Of a DNA stretch of 64,000 nt, positions 52,155 to 60,715 are shown piece by piece. The stretch is from positions 30,237 through 94,236 of the forward strand of contig CADBKZ010000018.1 in NCBI GenBank assembly GCA_902795355.1, in the 5' to 3' direction. Source of the stretch: an uncultured Ruminococcus sp. GTDB lineage: Bacteria; Bacillota; Clostridia; Oscillospirales; CAG-272. Each line of letters begins with the position of its first letter. The stretch's first letter is position 1. Under the pieces are notes generated by a model. It saw only the letters and a list, made by a program, of their open reading frames with translations. It had not been told where the DNA came from and did not search any database. Both the position numbers and the translations under genes were made by a program.

Positions 52155-53609
52155 TTAATCCAGTTCGGTCCCGCGATACCCGTGCTTTTCTGCGTTTCCG
52201 AGCAAATAAAGAAATGCAAAAGCGGGAATGCGCAATAGATCCTTCCCCTGTTTGGTATTGTGAATTCCAAAATCATTTGCGTTTTTGGTGACAACAATAC
52301 TTGCCGAGGCATCGTTGCAATACTCAACGATTGCATCATCATCTGCAATGGGAGCACTGTCCCTGTATTTGACTTCAATCAAAATGTTTTTAATGTTCGG
52401 ATAGTCAACCACAACGTCGATTTCTTTATTTTTTCTTCCGCCACGGAAATACCCAACCGATGTGGCAAACTGATAATAGAATGCCGCAATATGTTTATAA
52501 ACCGCAGTTTCAACGATTTTTCCCATTTCTGTTGAATCTGTCATCAACGATTCGTCCATTAGGACAGCATTGCGGATAGCGGCATCGGCAATATAGATTT
52601 TGGGACGGGCTTTCAGAATCTTTTTTCCCGCCATATCCACCGGCCAACTTTGATAGATCAAATTTGCGCTTTCTAAATATTGAATATAGTTTTCAACCGT
52701 TGCGCGGGATACGCCGTTCAGCTCTTTGGCAATTGCTTCAATCGATACGATTTCCGAAGAAACATTGCAGAGATACAGGAAAATACGCTCCATTTCTGTA
52801 GCATTCCGAATATTGTATAGTGCGGGAAGATCTCGTTTCAGCACTTTGTCCACAACGTCTTCACGCATAATTTGCTGTGCCATCAAATCATTTTCGGCAA
52901 GCGCCAATTCGGGGAAGCCACCCACGCGCAAATACCGCATGAAATGATGCTGTACCTTTGAAAGCTGCAACATAATTTGGGTGCGGTCAATTTGACTTTT
53001 ATATAAGAGTGACGTGATTTTCATATCCGCCGGAATGTCCGGCTTCTCTACGCCAATCAGTTCACAATATTCAAAAAAGGACATTGTCGGGACTTGAATT
53101 ACCGTCCACCGTCCGGCTCCGCTCTCCTGGCTCCCCTTGATCAGAACGGGACTGGCAGAACCGGTAGCCACAATTCGGGTATCGGGCTGCGTATCATAAA
53201 TGGTTTTCAGCCAATGATCCCAATCCGATGCATATTGAATTTCATCAAAGAAATAATAAACATCCTGTCCCGCATAAATGTTTTCGTGATAGCATTCCAA
53301 AACGTCCTGAAACTGACTGAGTTTCAGGATAGGGTGATCCATAGAAATGAAAACGATTTTTTGCGGGGCAATGCCGGAAGAGAGAAGCGTGTCGATCATT
53401 TGGTATTGAATCGTTGTTTTTCCGACGCGACGGGTTCCTGTCAGTACAACGGATCGGCGAATTTTTGTGTCGTTCAACCGTTTCATAGCTTCATAAAAAG
53501 CAAACCTTTTATAGGTTTTCGTCATCTTAGGGTTGACAATCCCAGTTCTCCACCAGGGGTTATAGGCATTTAACACTTTCAGAATGCTTTCTTTTGTTGT
53601 GATCGGCAT
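52155..53609 (-). CDS. AAA family ATPase with DUF4143 domain
   Basis: This 484-residue protein has an AAA_14 ATPase core: Walker A GTRRVGKTT (58-66), Walker B VYYFFDEIQ (117-125) and a sensor ATGSAS (148-153). The DUF4143 part (about 270-430) ends with a nuclease-like KNKEIDVVVDY ... ILIEVKYR segment, a PD-(D/E)xK pattern. Such proteins are common in Bacillota and Bacteroidota, often as mobile or defence-associated genes of unknown role. The start follows GGGAGGATTCACC. It has a perfect promoter at 53634-53662 and probably leads the nuclease-NACHT transcript, although it may be an independent neighbour. Confidence 0.88.
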   Translation of the reverse strand: MPITTKESILKVLNAYNPWWRTGIVNPKMTKTYKRFAFYEAMKRLNDTKIRRSVVLTGTRRVGKTTIQYQMIDTLLSSGIAPQKIVFISMDHPILKLSQFQDVLECYHENIYAGQDVYYFFDEIQYASDWDHWLKTIYDTQPDTRIVATGSASPVLIKGSQESGAGRWTVIQVPTMSFFEYCELIGVEKPDIPADMKITSLLYKSQIDRTQIMLQLSKVQHHFMRYLRVGGFPELALAENDLMAQQIMREDVVDKVLKRDLPALYNIRNATEMERIFLYLCNVSSEIVSIEAIAKELNGVSRATVENYIQYLESANLIYQSWPVDMAGKKILKARPKIYIADAAIRNAVLMDESLMTDSTEMGKIVETAVYKHIAAFYYQFATSVGYFRGGRKNKEIDVVVDYPNIKNILIEVKYRDSAPIADDDAIVEYCNDASASIVVTKNANDFGIHNTKQGKDLLRIPAFAFLYLLGNAEKHGYRGTELD

Positions 53610-53633
53610 GGTGAATCCTCCCTTTTTGTTTGT

Positions 53634-53662
53634 ATTATATCATAAAAAATAATTTTTGTCAA
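53634..53662 (-). promoter_or_regulatory. Sigma-A promoter of the DUF4143-Mrr-NACHT run
   Basis: Perfect TTGACA (53657-53662) and TATAAT (53634-53639) on the minus strand with a 17-bp spacer, 25 bp before the ATG. Confidence 0.9.
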
Positions 53663-53779
53663 CACAAATGCAATATATACTTTACATTTTTTCATAATTA
53701 AATTGTTTTTTGTGATGATCCAACATATAAATTTGCACTTTGCTCAAAGGAAGACATTACAATATTACATATTATATGT

Positions 53780-53785
53780 TATAAT
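53780..53785 (+). promoter_or_regulatory. -10 box of the IS3 transposase promoter
   Basis: TATAAT lies 43 bp ahead of the transposase ATG, within an AT-rich segment. No good -35 box stands at 17 bp. Confidence 0.4.
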
Positions 53786-53827
53786 ACTATAAGGCTTTTT
53801 GCCTAATAAGAAGGAGAATACATCACC

Positions 53828-54952
53828 ATGCCCAGAAGATATCCGGAAGAACAAAAGCAGCAGGTTTTTCAAATGAAAGAGGAAACTTTTCCGACGGTTG
53901 TGATTGCAGGCAAAACCGGGATTTCACAAAGCACGATCCGACGTTGGATTGCCAACGGCCAAAACCACATTGCAAAAGAACGGTTTACCGTTTCTGATTA
54001 TGTGAATCTCCAACGGAGGTATGAAAAACTGCAAAAAGAGATTGAGGTGTTGCATCGGGTCAACTGTTCTGCTAACGCACCAACGCAAGAGAAATTGTTA
54101 GAAGCGGAAGCGCTTTCCAAGCAATATAGTGTTCATGTTCTGTGCGAAGCATTGAAGTTGCCTCGCGGTACTTTTTATAACCACATTCTGCGGAATAAAC
54201 GCGAAAACACGGTTTATGCCAAACACCGAGAAGAACTGAAAGAAAAAATCATGGAGATTTATCATGATAATTTTCAAGTCCTTGGAGCCGACAAAATTGT
54301 TGCTGTCCTAAAAAAGAACGGAATCCGTGCCGGTTCGAAAACGGTGCAAAATCTTATGAACGAGATGGGACTTTCCAGTATTCGGAATGGAGCCAAGCGT
54401 GCGTATCGGGCGGAGCAACGAGATTTCAAAAATCATGTGCAGCAGAAATTCGATGTTCAAAAGCCAAATCAGGTATGGGTAGGTGATACCACGCTGTTTC
54501 GCTTTCATAACCGCACTTACTATATTTGCGCCATACTTGACCTTTATTCACGTAAGGCGGTCGGCTATGGATTATCGAACAAAAACAGTACGCAGTTGGT
54601 GAAAAAGACCTTTCTCAAAGCATATTCCGCAAGGAATCCCTCGACAGATCTGATTTTCCACAGTGATCGCGGATCTAACTTTCAATCCGAAACCTTTCGT
54701 ACCTGTCTTGCCGAGCATGGTGTGGTACAGTCCTTCTCAAAGCCTTATACGCCACATGACAATGCTGTGATAGAGAGTTTCTTTTCCAACATGAAGAAAG
54801 AAGAACTGTATCGGACACGCTACCGTTCGGAATCTGCATTCAAAAAGGCGATTGACAGTTATATTACCTTTTACAACACGAAACGTCCGCATTCCACTAA
54901 CAATTATCTTTCCCCTGACGAATATGAATCTCGCATCAGAACAATCGAATGA
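53828..54952 (+). CDS. IS3-family transposase, single-frame (fused OrfA-OrfB)
   Basis: This 374-residue protein has an N-terminal helix-turn-helix (about 20-42, ISQSTIRRWIANG), a coiled segment (about 55-75) and a helix-turn-helix-like linker. The rve-type catalytic core follows with Asp220 (VWVGDTTLF), Asp280 (FHSDRGSNF) and Glu316 (NAVIESFFSNMKKE). The ending YITFYNTKRPHSTNNYLSPD is standard for IS3. Most IS3 elements split this into two frames joined by -1 frameshifting; here it is one frame. The start follows AGAAGGAGAATACATCACC. No convincing terminal inverted repeats were found in the flanks, so the element boundaries are unknown. Confidence 0.92.
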   Translation: MPRRYPEEQKQQVFQMKEETFPTVVIAGKTGISQSTIRRWIANGQNHIAKERFTVSDYVNLQRRYEKLQKEIEVLHRVNCSANAPTQEKLLEAEALSKQYSVHVLCEALKLPRGTFYNHILRNKRENTVYAKHREELKEKIMEIYHDNFQVLGADKIVAVLKKNGIRAGSKTVQNLMNEMGLSSIRNGAKRAYRAEQRDFKNHVQQKFDVQKPNQVWVGDTTLFRFHNRTYYICAILDLYSRKAVGYGLSNKNSTQLVKKTFLKAYSARNPSTDLIFHSDRGSNFQSETFRTCLAEHGVVQSFSKPYTPHDNAVIESFFSNMKKEELYRTRYRSESAFKKAIDSYITFYNTKRPHSTNNYLSPDEYESRIRTIE

Positions 54953-55030
54953 ATTGCAGGGTTCAAATCCCGACTTTTATTCGTTTCCTTTTCAAAACTG
55001 ACTGTTTTTTTAAAAAACGATCAAAAGAAA

Positions 55031-55050
55031 AGAGCGGGAAAACCGCTCTA
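55031..55050 (-). terminator. Terminator, distal to tRNA-Arg
   Basis: AGAGCGGTTTTCCCGCTCT on the minus strand is followed by TTTCTTTTGATC, a standard intrinsic terminator. Confidence 0.75.
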
Positions 55051-55060
55051 CAAAAGGGAA

Positions 55061-55104
55061 CACCGGTCAACATTCAAACCGTGGGGTTCGGATGTTGACC
55101 GGTG
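55061..55104 (-). terminator. Hairpin directly after tRNA-Arg
   Basis: A 13-bp perfect stem (CACCGGTCAACAT and its complement) with an 18-base loop, seven bases past the tRNA 3' end, followed by TTCCCTTTTG on the minus strand. Confidence 0.7.
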
Positions 55105-55110
55105 ATCAGT

Positions 55111-55187
55111 TGGCCTGCCCGACAGGATTCGAACCTGCGGCCTCAAGAGTCGGAGTCTTGCGCTCTATCCAGCTGGGCTACGGGCAG
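55111..55187 (-). tRNA. tRNA-Arg (anticodon CCG)
   Basis: On the minus strand the acceptor arm CTGCCCG pairs with CGGGCAG. The D-arm is GCCCAGCTGGATAGAGC, the anticodon stem CAAGA/TCTTG closes the loop CTCCGAC (anticodon CCG), and the T-arm is CAGGTTCGAATCCTG. The discriminator is G and CCA is encoded (55111-55113). It reads CGG arginine codons. The tRNA is transcribed towards the defence island, so its 3' end abuts the accessory DNA, a common integration position. Confidence 0.95.
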
Positions 55188-55295
55188 TTATTCCGTTTTT
55201 CGCGCGCGTTCCCGTGCGTCGGTCCCGCCCCCCGTCGCGTCTGCGCGTTCGGGGTCCGGTCTCCGTTTTCGCCGTTCATCGTCGCACCGTTCTTT

Positions 55296-55324
55296 ATTAT
55301 ATCACGAATCGCCGTCTGTTTCAA
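55296..55324 (-). promoter_or_regulatory. Possible promoter of tRNA-Arg
   Basis: TTGAAA (55319-55324) and TATAAT (55296-55301) on the minus strand with a 17-bp spacer, but about 108 bp from the tRNA 5' end. Nothing else is seen between 55188 and 55480. Confidence 0.55.
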
Positions 55325-55481
55325 GTGTTTTTTGAAATTTTCCGCTGTTTTCCCGCGTTTGCACGCATCGTTCGTCCCGTCGCCCGCTCCCTTGCCCGTT
55401 TCTCTTTCCTCTTTTTGACCGGTTTGACCACCGAATTGCAAAAAATTTTCACAGGATTCATAAATCCCGCGCCGAAACCTA

Positions 55482-55510
55482 TTGACTTTTTCGGGGGAAT
55501 ATGATAAAAT
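55482..55510 (+). promoter_or_regulatory. Sigma-A promoter of the LRR lipoprotein gene
   Basis: TTGACT (55482-55487) and TAAAAT (55505-55510) with a 17-bp spacer, 32 bp ahead of the ATG at 55543. Confidence 0.8.
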
Positions 55511-55542
55511 AGATGTGTCTATCGAAAGGAAGGATACACGCA

Positions 55543-56433
55543 ATGGCAAAAAAACTTCTCGCTCTCCTGCTCGCGGTCGCCTTGGCGGCGGTTGGCCTCG
55601 TTTCCTGTAAGGGAAAGTCGAAAAACGGCGCAGACGACAACAAAGACTATACCCAAAACGATGTGATTCTGAACTATGAGCTTGTGGAAAGCCGCGACGC
55701 GGCCGGAAACCTGCAAAAAGACGAAAAGGGTCAGCAGATTTACGACCGCTACACCTTTGACGACATTGACAGCAACTCGGTGATCATTACCGCGTTTGAG
55801 CCGCTGGTGGTGGGCAGCAATCTGGATGTGGACGGCAAAAATGTGGTCTCCTACATCCGCTGCTACGCGCCGCACACCGTGGCCATTCCCGAAAAACTCG
55901 GCGGCAAAACCGTTACCGCCATCGGCGTTGGGGTGTTCCGCAACCTGACCGACCTTAACGCGGTGGTGATCCCCGCCGGCGTGGATACCATCGGCGCCTA
56001 CGCGTTCGCGGGCTGCACGATTGCGGGCGTTACCATTCCCGCCGCCGTGAAAACGCTCGGCGAGGGCGCGTTCCACGGTTGCTCCAAGCTCGCAACGCTG
56101 ACCTTTGAAACCACCGCCCTTGAAACCATTCCCCAATCCGCGTTCATGGGCTGCGCGGCCCTGACGGAGATTACGATTCCCGCGGGCGTGAAAACCGTTG
56201 CGCTCGGCGCGTTCTTCGGCTGCACCGCTGTGACCTCTCTGACGGTTGCGGACGGCGTTGAAACCATTGGCGAGCTTGCTTTCTATAAGCTGACGAACCT
56301 TGCCTCGGTTACGCTGCCGGACAGCCTGACCACGGTTGGCGAACTCGCGTTCTACGGCTGCGACCCCGCAACGAAAAACACCGTTGCCGCTTCGTATTTC
56401 GCCGATCCCTCGGCGTTCGCGCCCGCGGAATAA
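55543..56433 (+). CDS. Leucine-rich-repeat (BspA/LRR_5 type) lipoprotein
   Basis: This 296-residue protein has a lipoprotein signal ending VGLVSC (Cys about 22), then a Lys/Asp-rich segment. A domain of about 80 residues follows, then five or six LRR_5 repeats of about 23 residues from residue 125 on (VVIPAGVDTIGAYAFAGC, VTIPAAVKTLGEGAFHGC, ITIPAGVKTVALGAFFGC and others). BspA-type repeats are common in gut Clostridia surface proteins and mediate adhesion in some pathogens. The ATG at 55543 follows GAAAGGAAGGATACACG. The gene is monocistronic. Confidence 0.9.
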   Translation: MAKKLLALLLAVALAAVGLVSCKGKSKNGADDNKDYTQNDVILNYELVESRDAAGNLQKDEKGQQIYDRYTFDDIDSNSVIITAFEPLVVGSNLDVDGKNVVSYIRCYAPHTVAIPEKLGGKTVTAIGVGVFRNLTDLNAVVIPAGVDTIGAYAFAGCTIAGVTIPAAVKTLGEGAFHGCSKLATLTFETTALETIPQSAFMGCAALTEITIPAGVKTVALGAFFGCTAVTSLTVADGVETIGELAFYKLTNLASVTLPDSLTTVGELAFYGCDPATKNTVAASYFADPSAFAPAE

Positions 56434-56599
56434 CCCGCACGTCGGGGAATGATGACCGCGAAAGAACGCACAGATTGAAAAAGAATGGCCGCATGGCGGA
56501 GAGAATGTTCCTTGCCGGAACCTTCTCCCCGCCACGTTTTTTGTTGCCGTTCCGAACCGCGCCGACGGGATCCGAAAGATTCTGTCGGTTTCGCCTGTC

Positions 56600-57470
56600 T
56601 GTAACGGTTTGTTCTCTGGCAAGCCTCGCCCTTGGGAAGCCTTTCAACAACCGCCCGCTTGAAACTCCTTCCGTCGCGCACGCAAGCGTGCGCGCCACCT
56701 CCCCCAAGGGTGGAGGTAAAAATACTTTCCAATGGAAAATGATCTGAAATCTCTCTCCCCGAGGGAGGGGGACCGCCGGCTCGCTTGCGAGCCTTTGGTA
56801 GGAAGGAGTTTTCAACGGGTAGTTGCTTGAAGCCTTCCCCTTGGGGGAAGGTGCCGAGCATCGCGAGGCGGATGAGGTCTCTGACGGAAAGTTTCTTCAA
56901 GGCTCCCCCTCGGGGGGAGCTCTCGCGAAGCGAGTGAGAGGGTGGTTGAATGTCTGCGCTTTTTAACCCTCTCCGTCTTGCCGCTTCGCGGCAATCCACC
57001 TCTCCCCGCGGGCGAGGCGAGGAGACAGACAAGCGGAAGCCTCATCCGTCTTGCCGCTTTGCGGCAATCCACCTTCCCCCAAGGGGAAGGCTTCAAGTAA
57101 CATTCCGCTGGAAAGAGCCAATTATGCCATTCTTCCCGCTGTCCGCAAACACCATGAGCCTTCTCCCGTCGGAGAATGGTGTCAAAGTCGCAAGCGACTG
57201 ATGGATGAGGCTCCTGACGGGAAGTTACAAAAAGGCTCCCCCTCGGGGAAGAGCTCATGTTGCAAGCAACGGTGAGAGGGTAAAAATATCGGTTATCGCA
57301 AAAGCCCTCTCCGGCTGCTTGTAGCCTGACCTCATCCCCGCGGGGCGAGGCGAAGTAACAAGCAAGCGGTGGCCTCATCCATAAGCCGCTTGCGGCTTTG
57401 GCGCCATTCCCCCAAGGGGAAGGCTTCAAGCAACAATTCGTTGCAAAATTGCAAGGAGCGGAACTTTTGT
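56600..57470. repeat. Hairpin-repeat mosaic, no gene
   Basis: ACTCCTTCCGTCGCGCACGC...CACCTCCCCCAAGGGTGGAG (56664-56715) and a GAGGGAGGGGGACCGCCGGC module. GAAGCCTTCCCCTTGGGGGA with GCGAGGCGGATGAGG follows (56828-56878), then GGCTCCCCCTCGGGGGGAGC plus CTCTCGCGAAGCGAGTGAG (56900-56940). GCCGCTTTGCGGC modules are at 57045-57095 and two further GATGAGG copies at 57190-57215 and 57370-57430. Bases 56434-56600 hold nothing recognisable. Confidence 0.7.
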
Positions 57471-57488
57471 TTTCAAACACAAGGAAAG

Positions 57489-57518
57489 AGCCGGACGGAA
57501 AATGGTTTCCGTCCGGCT
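57489..57518 (-). terminator. Terminator of the GH13 gene
   Basis: AGCCGGACGGAAA and its complement form a 13-bp stem with a four-base loop, seven bases past the stop. CTCTTTCCTTG follows on the minus strand. Confidence 0.75.
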
Positions 57519-57524
57519 TCTTCC

Positions 57525-59498
57525 CTATTGCTTTTCCAAAACGGCACAACCGCGGGGCGCCAGAACCAGCCGGTTCCCCGAAACCGTTACGCGACCCACC
57601 GAAAGAACCGGTTTCCACTTGCCGCGCGGCAGGCGGATTTCCGCCGCGGCTCCGGCGGCGTTGGCGGCAACGAACAAACGGTTGCGTTTCCCGCCGCCGT
57701 TCGGGGTCGGAAATCCCGTTTTTTTCATCCCGTCCGGCGCGGAACGCTCGTATGCAACAGTCCCCGAGGGGCTTTCCGAAAAGCGGAACCCGCCGCCTTG
57801 CAGGCAGGCGTAATCGCGGCGCAGGCGGCCGAGCTTGCGGTAGTGCGCGAGCAGAGCGCGATCCTCGCGCCCCCAAGGATAGGGCATGCGGCAGAACGGG
57901 TCGCGGTAGCCCTCAACGCCCGCTTCGTCGCCGTAATAGACCGACGGAACGCCGAACACCGTGAATTGCAGGACGGAACCGACCATCAACAGCCGTTTCG
58001 CGGCGGCGCGGCGCGCGGGAGACAGCTTTTTGCCCGCCAGAGCAGCGTTCGGTAGGTCGCCGCCCTCGGTCGGGTCGCCGAGAACGGTCAGAACGCGGGC
58101 GGTGTCGTGCGTTCCGAGCAGATTCATCAGGCTGTCCGAGACCGCGCGGGGGTAGGAAGCGTACAATTCGGTCAATACGTCGCGGAAAAACGCGTCGTCG
58201 CCGTTTTGCAGAAACGCCAACACGGCGTTGCGGAACGGGTAGTTCATCACGCTGTCGAGCTGACCGCCCCAAAGGTAGCGGCGCAGTTCGCCGTAGGCCA
58301 CTTTGTCCGCGGCGTTTTCCCAGACTTCGCCGAGGATCAGCGGGTCGCGCCCCGTTTCCGCGCCCGCCGATTTGACCGACGCGCGAAATTCGTCCAGAAA
58401 TTCGCCGGAGAGTTCGTCGGCAACGTCAAGCCGCCAACCGTCCGCGCCCGCGCGAATCCAGCGCGCGCCGATGCCGTCCGGCCCCGTGAAATAGCGGCGG
58501 CAATCGGCGTTTTCATGGTTGAGCCGCGGCAGAATTTCAATGCCCCACCAACATTCGTAGTCGTCGGGGAACGAGCGGAAGCGGTACCACCCCGCCCAAG
58601 GCGACGCCTCGGATTGATATGCCCCCACCGTTGGGTAATGCCCGCGGCGGTTGAAATAGCGGCTGTCGTCGCCCGTATGGTTGAATACGCCGTCGAGGAC
58701 GACGTACATCCCGCGCGCGTGCGCCGCGTCGATCAGTTCGCGGAACGCCTCGGTGCCGCCGAGCAGACGGTCAACGGTTTCGTAATCGCCCGTGTCGTAG
58801 CGGTGGTTGGACGCGGACTCGAAGATGGGGGAGAGGTACAGAACCGTAACGCCAAGGCCCTGCAAAAAGTCGAGTTTTTGATACACGCCCTGCAAATTTC
58901 CGCCGAAAAACACGTTGTTTGCCAGCGCGTCACCAACCCGCTCGGCGTATTGCGGAACGCCGGTTTCCCAATTGGGGTCGAGGATCCCGTCGCCGTGCGG
59001 CAGGGTGTTCGCGCCGCGGCGGAAACGGTCGAGAAAAATATGGTACATCACGCCCCCGCGAAACCACGCGGGCGGGGCGAAATCGGAGCGGTACACGAGC
59101 AGGCGGAAACGGTTTGCGTTCGTTTCGGAAAGGGTGAAATCCACGTTGTTGCGGCTGTTGGTAAAGAGCGTTCGTTCGCCGCGCAGAAAGAGAAATTCAT
59201 AGCGGAAAAGGCCGCCCTCGGGCGGCGCGAGCCGCGCAGTGTCAAGGTCCACGGCGTAAACGTCGCGGTCGCCGTCGAGCGCGACAAAAGAGAGCGGACG
59301 GTCGGAAGGGTCGTCGCCGTCTTTCCCAAGGCGCAGAACCACCGCGCCGCACCCCATGGCGCGCGGAACGGTGACGCGGAACCGGACGACCTCGCCGCGG
59401 CGAAACGCGCCGTCGGCGGTGCGGTTCTGGCCGCCGACCCAACGCTCCACGGCGGGCGCGCCGCCCGATTCGATGATTTCAAACTGTTTCGGGTACAT
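57525..59498 (-). CDS. Alpha-amylase family glycoside hydrolase (GH13, neopullulanase-like)
   Basis: This 657-residue protein has an N-terminal beta domain (about 1-140) and a GH13 barrel. Conserved regions are VLDGVFNHTG (about 267-276), GWRLDVADEL with nucleophile Asp358, LILGEVWE with acid/base Glu391, and LLGTHDTARV with the stabilising His-Asp pair. A C-terminal beta domain ends LAPRGCAVLEK. No signal peptide is seen, so it probably acts in the cytoplasm on maltodextrins or glycogen-type glucans. The start at 59498 follows CAAAGGAGCG. No sugar transport genes lie nearby, so the gene appears isolated. Confidence 0.92.
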   Translation of the reverse strand: MYPKQFEIIESGGAPAVERWVGGQNRTADGAFRRGEVVRFRVTVPRAMGCGAVVLRLGKDGDDPSDRPLSFVALDGDRDVYAVDLDTARLAPPEGGLFRYEFLFLRGERTLFTNSRNNVDFTLSETNANRFRLLVYRSDFAPPAWFRGGVMYHIFLDRFRRGANTLPHGDGILDPNWETGVPQYAERVGDALANNVFFGGNLQGVYQKLDFLQGLGVTVLYLSPIFESASNHRYDTGDYETVDRLLGGTEAFRELIDAAHARGMYVVLDGVFNHTGDDSRYFNRRGHYPTVGAYQSEASPWAGWYRFRSFPDDYECWWGIEILPRLNHENADCRRYFTGPDGIGARWIRAGADGWRLDVADELSGEFLDEFRASVKSAGAETGRDPLILGEVWENAADKVAYGELRRYLWGGQLDSVMNYPFRNAVLAFLQNGDDAFFRDVLTELYASYPRAVSDSLMNLLGTHDTARVLTVLGDPTEGGDLPNAALAGKKLSPARRAAAKRLLMVGSVLQFTVFGVPSVYYGDEAGVEGYRDPFCRMPYPWGREDRALLAHYRKLGRLRRDYACLQGGGFRFSESPSGTVAYERSAPDGMKKTGFPTPNGGGKRNRLFVAANAAGAAAEIRLPRGKWKPVLSVGRVTVSGNRLVLAPRGCAVLEKQ

Positions 59499-59508
59499 AA
59501 CGCTCCTT

Positions 59509-59544
59509 TGACAATTGAAAATTGACAATTGAAAACTGACAATT
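59509..59544. repeat. Short tandem repeat of TGACAATTGAAAAT
   Basis: A 14-bp unit is repeated about 2.6 times, ten bases upstream of the GH13 start. Confidence 0.75.
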
Positions 59545-59599
59545 AATGGGGGAATTTGAACGAACGGTTGATTAAAACAGGGGGTTCCGGCAAAAAACA

Positions 59600-60419
59600 A
59601 TCCTGCTCGCGGGAAAGAACTCCTTCCGTCAGGCTCCTGCGTCGCCTGCCACCTCCCCCAAGGGTGGAGGTCAAAGTAACTGTCCGTTGGAAAGCCTCAT
59701 CCGTCTTGCCGCTTCGCGACAATCCACCTTCCCCCAGGGGGAAGGCTCAAAGGCCTCATCCACAAGGCCTTGGCCGTTTCCCTCATTCCCCCATAGGAAA
59801 GGCTTTTGTGTTGTAAAATCGCAAGGCTCACGATGTTTGCGAACAGTAGAAAAAAAGCGAAAACAACTTGTTTCCAACGGACTGTTTCTGGAAGCCTTCC
59901 CCTTGGGGGAAGGTGCCGAGCATCGCGAGGCGGATGAGGCCTCTGACGGAAAGTTTCTTCAAGGCTCCCCCTCGGGGGGAGCTCTCGCGAAGCGAGTGAG
60001 AGGGCTTTATGCTTTGCAGCCCTCTCCGGCTGCTTGCAGCCTGACCTCGTAATCGGCTTGCCGATTTTCCCAAGGGCGAGGCAAAGAAACAAGCAAATGG
60101 AAGCCTCATCCACCGCCTACGGCGGTCCCCCTTCCCCTAAGGGGAAGGCTCAAAGGCCTCATCCACAAGGCCTTGGCCGTTTCCCCCATTCCCCCATAGG
60201 AAAGGCTTTTGCGTTGCAAAATCGCAAGGCTCACGATGTTTGCGGACAGTGGGAAGAAAGCGGAAACGGGCATGCAAAACTCCTTCCGTCACGCTCGCAA
60301 GCGTGCGCGCCACCTCCCCCGATGGAGGAGGTCAAAGTAACTTTCCGTTGGAAAGCCTCATCCGTCTTGCCGCTTTGCGGCAATCCTCCTTCCCCCAAGG
60401 GGAAGGCTCAAAATATTGC
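59600..60419. repeat. Hairpin-repeat mosaic, no gene
   Basis: CTCCTTCCGTCAGGCTCCTG...CACCTCCCCCAAGGGTGGAG (59620-59670) and inverted GCCTTGGCCGTTTCCCTCAT modules (59760-59830, 60160-60230). GAAGCCTTCCCCTTGGGGGA with GCGAGGCGGATGAGG (59892-59940), GGGGGGAGCTCTCGCGAAGC (59975-60000) and a CTCCTTCCGTCACGCTCGCA module (60280-60335) complete it. Confidence 0.7.
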
Positions 60420-60660
60420 AAACATCCCTTATGGGCGAAATCACTTATGCGCGCAAGTTCTTTTGGGCATTTTCATAGAAAACGGTTTTTACAAAAGATT
60501 ATCGCAAACACCCCCTATGGATAAGACCATAACTGCGTGAAAGCTCTTTTTGCGCCATTTCCGCAGGAAATGCTCTTTTATCTCTCGAGAAAAAGAAGGT
60601 GCGCGAAAGCTCTTTTGCCTACTTTTCTCACGAGAAAAGTAGGACAGTCTCTTGACCTTC
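60420..60660. repeat. Inverted GTCAAGAGACTGT repeat with hairpins
   Basis: Read on the minus strand it starts with GGTCAAGAGACTGTCCTACT and a CCTACTTTTCTC/GAGAAAAGTAGG palindrome (about 60606-60634), then AAAGCTTTCGCGCA-like boxes and two GGGGTGTTTGCG units. It is the same family as 10621-10842 and 36040-36180. Confidence 0.65.
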
Positions 60661-60715
60661 AAAAAAAGGGGAAAACCACAAGAAGTAGTTTCCCCCGAAA
60701 GAGCGAGAGGATGTA

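Larger units (their letters stand above)
53690..55010 (+). mobile_element. Probable IS3-family insertion (boundaries not defined)
   Basis: The transposase gene and its AT-rich flanks sit between the defence run and tRNA-Arg. The coordinates are a guess around the gene, because inverted ends and a target duplication could not be identified. Confidence 0.5.

Noticed and set aside
53690..55010. Terminal inverted repeats of the IS3 element
   Set aside because: Flanking sequences on both sides were compared by eye and no convincing matching ends or target duplication were found.
58107..59525. Open frame of 472 codons on the plus strand opposite the GH13 gene
   Set aside because: Mirror frame; the GH13 catalytic motifs are on the minus strand.
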